DNA of 64,000 nt from the NCBI GenBank assembly GCA_025350645.1, contig JANXXM010000125.1:21417-85416 (forward strand). Reading direction: 5' to 3'. The DNA is from Ferruginibacter sp. Its GTDB lineage: Bacteria; Bacteroidota; Bacteroidia; Chitinophagales; Chitinophagaceae. The notes under the pieces were generated by a model. It worked only from the letters and a program-made list of their open reading frames with translations. It did no database searches and was not told the origin of the DNA. Positions 58,501 to 64,000 of this stretch are shown piece by piece; position 1 is the first letter of the stretch, and the number at the start of each line of letters is the position of its first letter. Made by a program: the position numbers and the translations under genes.

Positions 58501-61184
58501 TTACTGTCTACATTTACAATTTGCACAGTATGTTGTTTTCCGGTGAGCAAATAATTAAATGGCTTTTCGCCTTCGGGTAATTTTATACCTGCATAAGATT
58601 TGTAGGGACTGTACTGTACCGTAACGTTATCAATGCTGAATGCACCACCGGGTTCAAAAACTTTTGTGAGCAAACTTGCGGTGAGCATTCCTGGTGCTGT
58701 TCCATCTATTTGAAAATCGGGTTTAATGGTTGCATTACCATTATCATCCAGCGTACCATCAAAAATGGTTTTTACCTGTGTAGTATAATTTGCTGTTGGG
58801 TTATCAAAACTAAAATCTGGAAACTTGGTGAATGATGTAGAGCGTGCATACAGGGATGCATCTATTTTTGCCTTTAAATTTTTTGCAGGGCTGCCAAACA
58901 ACCACATAGAATTTAAGGTGCCTGTATTGGTGCTGTTTGCACCAAGTATAGCATCTTTACCAAAGTCTACATTTATTTTTAAACGGTTGGGCATTACCGT
59001 TTCTATTTTTATTCTTTTTTCGAAAAGAGCACCGCCTGCTTTTACTTTTACGAGCCAGTTGCCCGTGGGCGATGAGGGATCCGTTGTTGTTTTAAAAACG
59101 TTGAAACCATCTGCACCATTGGGTTGTACGAGCCTGCGAAACAATTGCCCCTGCGGTGTTATCAAAGAAAATTCCAGCGGCATATCTTTGGGCAGGTTGC
59201 CGGTTTTATCTTCTAAAATACAATTTATATAAAGGCTGTCACCCGGCCGCCACACCCCTCTTTCACCAAAAATAAATCCTTTTATTCCATTTTTAATTTC
59301 TTCTCCGCTTACATCAAACCGGCTAAGTGCAAGAGCGCTTCCGTCATCTAATTTTAAGTAGCCCCGTTCGTTTCCTTTTTTTGCAATAAGGAGATAAGGT
59401 TTTTGTTTTATAGCTACTGTGGCAAAACCATCGCTGCTGCTATTCGCTTTTCCTATAACCTGGTTTTGATAATCCATTATAACAATATCCACACCGCCTA
59501 TAGGTTCTGTTGTGAGTATGCTGCTCACGGCTACCATCAGCGAATTATCGTTACCCCGTTTTGCTGTAAGGCCAATATTGCTGGCAAGAATATTTCTGCT
59601 TGCCCAGCGATCTTTGTTAAAATAGGAGTTGCTTGTAGGATCATCTCTTCTTTGCCAGTTGTACCCTCTCGGGTAAAAATTATCGTAGTTATCCCAAAAA
59701 CCATCATCATCATCTTTGCCACTCCCTCCGTTATAACCATATTCTCCTTCTTCTTCGTAGTAGTGATTTCCTTCCCCATTTTCTTCTTCTGCCGCTGCAG
59801 TATCCGATGCCATTTTTGTGTATAAAGAATAGGTTGGTCTAAAGCCTATGGTTATCCTATAAATTGCGCCAGGCTCGGTTTTCAGAAATTTATCTATATC
59901 CAGGGAGAAGCGTTGTTTTACATGCAGATCTAGTGTTTTATCATCATCCAGCCGCAGTGTTTTTTGTACGATGGGTTTTGCAACTCTACGCAATTCCTGA
60001 TTGCCACCCATTTCATTTTGTTGCAAAAACTGCGGCACATTATTTTCAAAAATTTTAATGATGCTAATGTCTACCGCACTTAAATTAACCGCATCAAAAG
60101 GCAACACTAACTTGCCGGAGTTGGGTAATATATTTCCTTTGCCTAAAATTTTTACAGAAGGTTTTCTGTTTTCAAAAACAACATTTGAGGAAAAGCCGCT
60201 TGCCAGCGAGCCGCCCCAGTTATTTTTAATTCCTGCATTTACGTTTACGGTATAATTTCCTTCGAGTGGTTTGCCGCTGAATAATTTTATTTCGCTGCCC
60301 GCAATACTGTAACTCACATCGGGTTCGTTGCTTATAGTTACGAGGCCGGTAAGATCCTGCCCCACGGCTATGGGTTCGCTTAATTGGACTGATGCATACT
60401 GCTGTGCATCATTTACGGGCATTACGTTCAATACTTTAAAATCCCCTACAGCAGGCACTTTCAGCGTTTGATCGCCGGTAATTTTTATGTTCATGCTGCT
60501 GCCGTTCCATTTTATTGCCAGCGGCGTTTCTGTAGTACTGCGTTGTATGGCGTTTATGGTAAAGGAATGTGACTTACCGGCATTTGCATGCTGCCATACC
60601 AATTTATAATCTTTACTGTTTTGCGTGGCAGATAATATATTTTCTATTTGCCTGCCCTCTTCTGCATCGGCAGTGGTTACTTCTCCGGTAAGAAACATTT
60701 TTTCTTTGCTTCCATCGCTGCGAAGCCCGTTATTACTTACTTTAAACGCTGGCTTTATCGTTTGAAAATTAAATTTAAGTTCTTCGTATTTGGAAGGTAC
60801 TTTGGTTACTTTACCCAGGTTAAAACTTACTTCATAGAGCTTGTCAGGGTCAAGATTTTTTTCGGGTTTAAATTCTATAGTACGAGCGTCTATCCAGGTA
60901 GCTTTTCCTTTTATCGCTGGCGAAAATTCAAAGAGTTTATCTACTACCGGTTGCCCTACAGTATGCGTTGTTGCTGCATCTGCAGCAATTTGTATTCTTA
61001 CGCTGCTCGTTTTAGAAACTATACCGGTAGTATATGCTTCTACGTATTTTGCATAGGCAGGATCTACATCTAGCCATTTTTGATTTTTCGTTTTGCAGGA
61101 ATTTGTAAGAAAAATAATGCCGATAAATAATAATAAAAGTTTTGCAATTGTATTGCGAAAGTTGGTTGTTTGGGCGGGAGCCAT
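55578..61184 (-). CDS. Alpha-2-macroglobulin-family lipoprotein
   Basis: 1868 residues. The lipobox (IIFLTNSCKTK, Cys about 30) anchors it in a membrane. A series of Ig-like MG domains fills the first two thirds. The bait region is not definable by eye. A thioester motif GCIEQ follows Pro-His (YPHGCIEQTTS, Cys1418), then the alpha-alpha toroid (about 1440-1700) and a C-terminal domain. With CxEQ intact it can trap proteases covalently, as bacterial A2M proteins do to protect the periplasm. A Gly/Asp/Glu-rich stretch (about 470-500, GEGNHYYEEEGEYGYNGGSG) is an unusual insert. The pbpC gene that often accompanies it is absent here. Confidence 0.93.
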   Translation of the reverse strand: MAPAQTTNFRNTIAKLLLLFIGIIFLTNSCKTKNQKWLDVDPAYAKYVEAYTTGIVSKTSSVRIQIAADAATTHTVGQPVVDKLFEFSPAIKGKATWIDARTIEFKPEKNLDPDKLYEVSFNLGKVTKVPSKYEELKFNFQTIKPAFKVSNNGLRSDGSKEKMFLTGEVTTADAEEGRQIENILSATQNSKDYKLVWQHANAGKSHSFTINAIQRSTTETPLAIKWNGSSMNIKITGDQTLKVPAVGDFKVLNVMPVNDAQQYASVQLSEPIAVGQDLTGLVTISNEPDVSYSIAGSEIKLFSGKPLEGNYTVNVNAGIKNNWGGSLASGFSSNVVFENRKPSVKILGKGNILPNSGKLVLPFDAVNLSAVDISIIKIFENNVPQFLQQNEMGGNQELRRVAKPIVQKTLRLDDDKTLDLHVKQRFSLDIDKFLKTEPGAIYRITIGFRPTYSLYTKMASDTAAAEEENGEGNHYYEEEGEYGYNGGSGKDDDDGFWDNYDNFYPRGYNWQRRDDPTSNSYFNKDRWASRNILASNIGLTAKRGNDNSLMVAVSSILTTEPIGGVDIVIMDYQNQVIGKANSSSDGFATVAIKQKPYLLIAKKGNERGYLKLDDGSALALSRFDVSGEEIKNGIKGFIFGERGVWRPGDSLYINCILEDKTGNLPKDMPLEFSLITPQGQLFRRLVQPNGADGFNVFKTTTDPSSPTGNWLVKVKAGGALFEKRIKIETVMPNRLKINVDFGKDAILGANSTNTGTLNSMWLFGSPAKNLKAKIDASLYARSTSFTKFPDFSFDNPTANYTTQVKTIFDGTLDDNGNATIKPDFQIDGTAPGMLTASLLTKVFEPGGAFSIDNVTVQYSPYKSYAGIKLPEGEKPFNYLLTGKQHTVQIVNVDSKGNLLAGSEGVEVQFYKIQWRWWWDEGGDNLSNFTQDNYNKLIKRDDVTLSNGKGSWSFSTGASEWGRYLILVKDKLSGHTTGRTLYVDEPGWQSRSGDEDQSAASMLSFTSDKEKYNVGDEIKLKIPSAKGGRMLVSLESGSKILKTFWQETVQGQTEIKFKAEAGMAPNIYATISLLQPHAQTVNDLPIRMYGAIPLFVEDKNTVLLPEINMPPNVRPESNVSVNVSEKNGKEMTYCIAVVDDGLLDLTRFKTPDPHEAFYAREALGVKSFDMYDLVIGAWGGDLERILTIGGDEDAGPVKQKTANRFKPVVKYIGPFTLSAGQKQMQTFTMPNYIGSVRTMVVAAHKGSYGFAEKTVAVKKPLMVLATMPRVLSPGETIKLPVTVFAMENNIKNVSVSLQPNNFMEVVGSSTQNVTFEKTGEQLVYFDVLVKNATGIGKMKINASSGGEKATDEIELDVRNPNPVITSVQQIVLSPGQKWDAAVMPVGIASAGTSVMEVSSIPSMNLQKRLSYLIDYPHGCIEQTTSAVFPQLVLNQLTDLTEVQKANVDRNVKAGIAKLQNFQRPDGGFAYWPGGNEADDWGSTYAGHFIIEAQANGYVVSDNMLNQWKNYQRGKANAWVPSTTNFYGGDLAQSYRLYTLALAKSAELGAMNRLREFKYLSPEAKWRLAAAYKLAGQDNTAQDLISGLPITFEKRVNAGFTYGSDLRDEAMVLETLTLLGKKNIAATVLSEVAGKLSQDEWYSTQTTAYSLLAIAKYCGKNASGAKIIATANLAGKSADINAQSYLKQLPVALKDGSNAVSITNKGSNILYVKMITQGQPLTGDTIKTANNSGALSMNIMYISQNGTPVDIANLAQGTDFIAKVTVKNTGNKYYSQMALSQVFPSGWEILNPRMTDGEGAFKSSSSTYQDVRDDRVYTYFNIKQGEILTYYIQLNASYLGRYFLASTDCRAMYDNSIAAATNGRWVNVGR

Positions 61185-61389
61185 AGTAGGTTAAATTTTT
61201 ACTTGGGTAAATGTTACCATTTTTTTTGATATGCGCAAAAGAACTTTTGGTTTATAGGTTTAAACTTTAAAAAAAGCACAATAAAGAAAAAAGTTGTTGT
61301 GTTAATAAAAATATAGGGATGTTGCAATCTTCAATAATATTCATGATTCATGAAATAGGGTAATTACATAAATCTATAACGAAAAAAAA

Positions 61390-62979
61390 TTATTTTTCTT
61401 TACCCAACAACCCGGCAATCTTTCCCGCCACCCTTTCTCCATCCATGGCAGCACTTACAATGCCGCCTGCATAGCCTGCGCCTTCTGCACAGGGATATAG
61501 GTTTTTTATTTGCGGGTGCTGCATATTATCTGCATTACGTGGTATGCGCACAGGGCTACTGGTGCGGCTTTCCACAGCTACTACCACAGCATCGTTGGTA
61601 TAATATCCTTTTAATTTTTTACCGAAAGCTTTAAAACCTTCTGCCAGCGAATCGTAGATAAAGCCAGGCAATACTGTATGTAATTGTACAGCATGGAGGC
61701 CGGGTAAATAAGAATTTACAGGCAGCGATGCCGATAATTTTCGTTCTGCAAAATCCTGCATACGCTGTGCGGGGGCTACAAAATTTCCGCCACCTGCCTC
61801 ATAAGCTTTTCTTTCTATTAACTGCTGAAATTTCATAAAGATCAGCGGGTCATTTTCATCGACGCCTAGCGGTTTCATTATTTTTACTGCATCTGCCATT
61901 TCTGTTTGCACCACCATCCCACTGTTTGCAAAAGGGTTATTTCTTTTAGAAGGACTCCAGCCGTTTACTACCAGCTCCCCCGGTGCTGTGGCTGCTGGTG
62001 CTATAATGCCGCCGGGGCACATGCAAAAAGAAAATACACCCCGCTTTTTTACCTGCTGCACCAGAGAGTATGATGCGGGTGGCAAAAATCCATCCCTCTC
62101 TGCTGGGCAATGGTATTGTATGTTATCAATAAGTTGCTGCGGGTGCTCTATGCGCACACCCAGGGCAAATGGCTTGGGTTCTATCAATATTTTTTTATGC
62201 TGAAGCAGTTCAAATATATCCCTTGCAGAGTGGCCGGTAGCAAGGATATATGCATCACCGGAAAATGAATCTCCGTCGGCAGTTTTTACTGCTTGTATAA
62301 TATCTTTCTCTATAATAAAGTCTGTAACTTTTTTCTCAAATAATATTTGCCCGCTACAGGCTTTTATTTGCTGCTGCATGGCAATAATAATCTGTGGCAG
62401 TTTATTGGTTCCAATATGTGGGTGGGCATCGGCGGTAATATTTTCCGGTGCACCAAAGTGTACAAACAATTTTAGAATTCTATCTATACTGCCACGCTTA
62501 TTGCTACGGGTATATAATTTGCCATCGCTGTAAGTGCCTGCGCCGCCTTCGCCAAAACAATAGTTGCTTTCGGGGTTTACTACACCTTCTTTATTAAGTA
62601 CTGCAAGGTCTCTGCGCCTTGCCCGCACTTCTTTTCCTCTTTCCAATATTATAGGTCTTATTCCTTTTTCTAATAAAAAAAGAGCAGCAAACAAACCGGC
62701 AGGCCCGGCGCCTATGATAATAACTGTGGGAGATTTATAAGTTACTTCTCTAAAAGTAAAACTTCCGGCATCAAACATTTTTACAGGTTCGTTTATAAAT
62801 GCAGTAAGGGTAAGGTTTACAAAAATTGTTTTGCCTCTTGCATCTATAGATTTTTTTATAACCTGGTAGCCAGTAATGGCAGTAAATTTTACACCGGCAG
62901 AAGATGCAATGTATTTTTTTACGATTGTTTCATCTGCTGCCTCTGCAGGTAATAATTTAAGGGAGAGTTGTTGCTGCAT
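61390..62979 (-). CDS. FAD-dependent oxidoreductase (COG2509-like)
   Basis: 529 residues from the ATG at 62979 (MQQQLSLKLL). The open frame reaches 63006 but adds an unlikely nine residues. An N-terminal RNA-binding-like or ferredoxin-like domain (about 1-85) precedes the FAD Rossmann motif VIIIGAGPAGLFAALFLLEK (about 85-104). SNYCFGEGGAGTYSDGKLYT and GRxxCPGG-like FCMCPGGIIAPAATA follow, and the C-terminal EGAGYAGGIVSAAMDG binds FAD. The family is widespread in bacteria and its substrate is unknown. It is monocistronic. Confidence 0.9.
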   Translation of the reverse strand: MQQQLSLKLLPAEAADETIVKKYIASSAGVKFTAITGYQVIKKSIDARGKTIFVNLTLTAFINEPVKMFDAGSFTFREVTYKSPTVIIIGAGPAGLFAALFLLEKGIRPIILERGKEVRARRRDLAVLNKEGVVNPESNYCFGEGGAGTYSDGKLYTRSNKRGSIDRILKLFVHFGAPENITADAHPHIGTNKLPQIIIAMQQQIKACSGQILFEKKVTDFIIEKDIIQAVKTADGDSFSGDAYILATGHSARDIFELLQHKKILIEPKPFALGVRIEHPQQLIDNIQYHCPAERDGFLPPASYSLVQQVKKRGVFSFCMCPGGIIAPAATAPGELVVNGWSPSKRNNPFANSGMVVQTEMADAVKIMKPLGVDENDPLIFMKFQQLIERKAYEAGGGNFVAPAQRMQDFAERKLSASLPVNSYLPGLHAVQLHTVLPGFIYDSLAEGFKAFGKKLKGYYTNDAVVVAVESRTSSPVRIPRNADNMQHPQIKNLYPCAEGAGYAGGIVSAAMDGERVAGKIAGLLGKEK

Positions 62980-63209
62980 AATTAAAAATGTTGGGTATTC
63001 TCCCAAAAGTTTTTAAAGTTATTATTTATCTGAACTGGTAATATTGATGCTCAATAATACAGAATCAATATTCTATTTTTATAGAACAAGTTTTCACTTT
63101 TCAAATGATATGAATGGTAACTGCTGCTGAGATTTATTTATCATTTCCCGTAAATTTTTATAAAGAGGAAACAAATGATGCAAGCCTTGTTTACGGCTGC
63201 GTAAAATAT

Positions 63210-63240
63210 AAAAGCCGTTACTTTACTGGGAACGGCTTTT
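63210..63240 (-). terminator. Terminator after the DUF3127 gene
   Basis: A perfect 10-bp stem (aaaagccgtt with aacggctttt) and an 11-base loop, followed on the minus strand by TTTTATA. It lies 17 bases beyond the stop at 63257. Confidence 0.85.
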
Positions 63241-63256
63241 ACAAAAAAAATAAATT

Positions 63257-63649
63257 TTAAAACGGAAGATCATCAGACCCATCCTGTGCAGGAGCGGTAA
63301 AATTATCCATAGATTCCATGGCATCTCCGCTGCCACCGGCTGTACCCTGGTTTGTATTTAAAATTTGCTCTACCCGCCATGCATCCAGGTTAGTAAAGTA
63401 GTTTACTCTTCCTTCTTTTTCCCATTTGTTTCCTTTTATGTTAAAGTACACTTTTATTTCGTCGCCTATATTTATTTTATCAATGATGTCAGTTTTATCC
63501 TGCACACATTGAAACTTTGCATAGTTGGTAATGGATTTGCCATTAACCTCCTGTACTTTTTCTACAGCAAACTCTCTTATTTTAAATGTTTCTGTACGTT
63601 GCAGTGTATCATATTTAGCAACCAATTTGCCTGTTAATTCATAACTCAT
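63257..63649 (-). CDS. DUF3127 protein with SSB-like acidic tail
   Basis: 130 residues from the ATG at 63649 (MSYELTGKLVAKYDT). The frame is open to 63670 but the inner start fits the family. An OB-fold-like beta domain (1-95, including GDEIKVYFNIKG and YFTNLDAWRVEQI) is followed by a flexible Gly/Ala tail ending DGSDDLPF. That end resembles the DDxPF tip of single-strand DNA-binding protein, which recruits repair proteins. A nucleic-acid role is plausible but inferred. Confidence 0.85.
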   Translation of the reverse strand: MSYELTGKLVAKYDTLQRTETFKIREFAVEKVQEVNGKSITNYAKFQCVQDKTDIIDKINIGDEIKVYFNIKGNKWEKEGRVNYFTNLDAWRVEQILNTNQGTAGGSGDAMESMDNFTAPAQDGSDDLPF

Positions 63650-63667
63650 GGTAAAAAATTTAGACTT

Positions 63668-63675
63668 CAAAAATA
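63668..63675 (-). promoter_or_regulatory. Candidate -7 box for the DUF3127 gene
   Basis: The minus strand reads TATTTTTG (TAnnTTTG), 18 bases before the ATG at 63649. A CTTG lies about 24 bases further up as a weak -33 candidate. Confidence 0.45.
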
Positions 63676-64000
63676 GCAGTTATTATCCGATAAAGTACAC
63701 AAGCATTAATCGTTATAAAAACTGGTACGCATTATGCAATAGGAGGCCAGCATTTAAAGGTTTATACACATCCCATAAATGAATAATCTAGATATTTTGA
63801 AAAAAATTAAAAACACAGATATTATTTTTACCTGTCAGAAAATATTTTTAAAAATCAGTACTGTATTGGTTTCTATAATATTTAGGTAAATTCTGAGGCG
63901 TTATTTTTAAAAAAAATAATAGTGAGTAATATTTTTTATGAAATAAAAAGTTTTTTTTATCAACAATTTATTTTGATATTCGCTGTCCCCTATAAATATA
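63676..64000. other. Right-end non-coding region
   Basis: 325 AT-rich bases after the DUF3127 promoter. No convincing gene was seen; a 36-codon frame from ATG 63781 has no features. It contains ttaatcgttataaaaactggta (63706-63727), nearly the same as a stretch beside the hairpin at 3536. Confidence 0.45.

Overview
The window reads as chromosomal DNA of a Bacteroidota member, most likely Chitinophagaceae or a close relative. The reasons are low GC, fused SecDF, BshC (bacillithiol), a SusB-type GH97 glucosidase, a DUF2027-Smr protein, TAnnTTTG promoter boxes, many exported lipoproteins and GG-leader peptides of the Bacteroidetes type. No tRNA, rRNA, CRISPR array, intact transposon or phage was seen.

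Layout. Positions 1-10 kb are mostly housekeeping: an LTA-synthase-like sulfatase and a DUF58 protein, an SDR oxidoreductase, peptide deformylase, RuvX, BshC and RimO, with a decayed toxin-antitoxin pair between bshC and rimO. At 10.2-15.1 kb an intact GH97 is followed by a small gene graveyard: an outer-membrane protein, a DM13 lipoprotein, a DinB-like protein and a TANGO2/NRDE fragment are all broken around an intact YceI. At 15.2-20.3 kb lie SecDF, a DtxR/MntR regulator and the Smr protein.

Positions 20.4-34.2 kb hold one minus-strand cluster. It encodes a papain-like (C1A) protease with a DUF4384-like region, three large exported beta-propeller/caspase (C14) proteins, a TPR protein, and the frameshifted tail of a fourth caspase. 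All intact products carry signal peptides, so this is an envelope or extracellular protease set rather than a cytoplasmic suicide system. A short motif, R-N-L-x-V-x-[DE]-[DE], recurs in all four proteases.

Positions 34.4-44.6 kb hold an amino-acid permease, a lipoprotein, a NarL-type response regulator with two near-duplicate TPR histidine kinases, DapB, a membrane protein and a Bax-inhibitor-1 protein.

Positions 45.1-55.5 kb form a peptide maturation and export locus. It contains a C39-like/VKOR/DsbA fusion broken by one in-frame stop, and two GG-leader Cys-rich peptides. Each peptide is followed by a strong hairpin and a TlpA-like thioredoxin protein. A C39-peptidase ABC exporter and an HlyD-type adaptor complete the set. 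The second peptide arose by a tandem duplication that carried along the last 22 codons of the VKOR gene. A VapBC pair (toxin broken) and a decayed RelE-type toxin are embedded in it. The window closes with a giant alpha-2-macroglobulin lipoprotein, an FAD-dependent oxidoreductase and a DUF3127 protein.

The two most interesting systems are the exported caspase/papain cluster and the thiol-redox-coupled GG-peptide locus. Family names come from motif recognition by eye; no database search was run.
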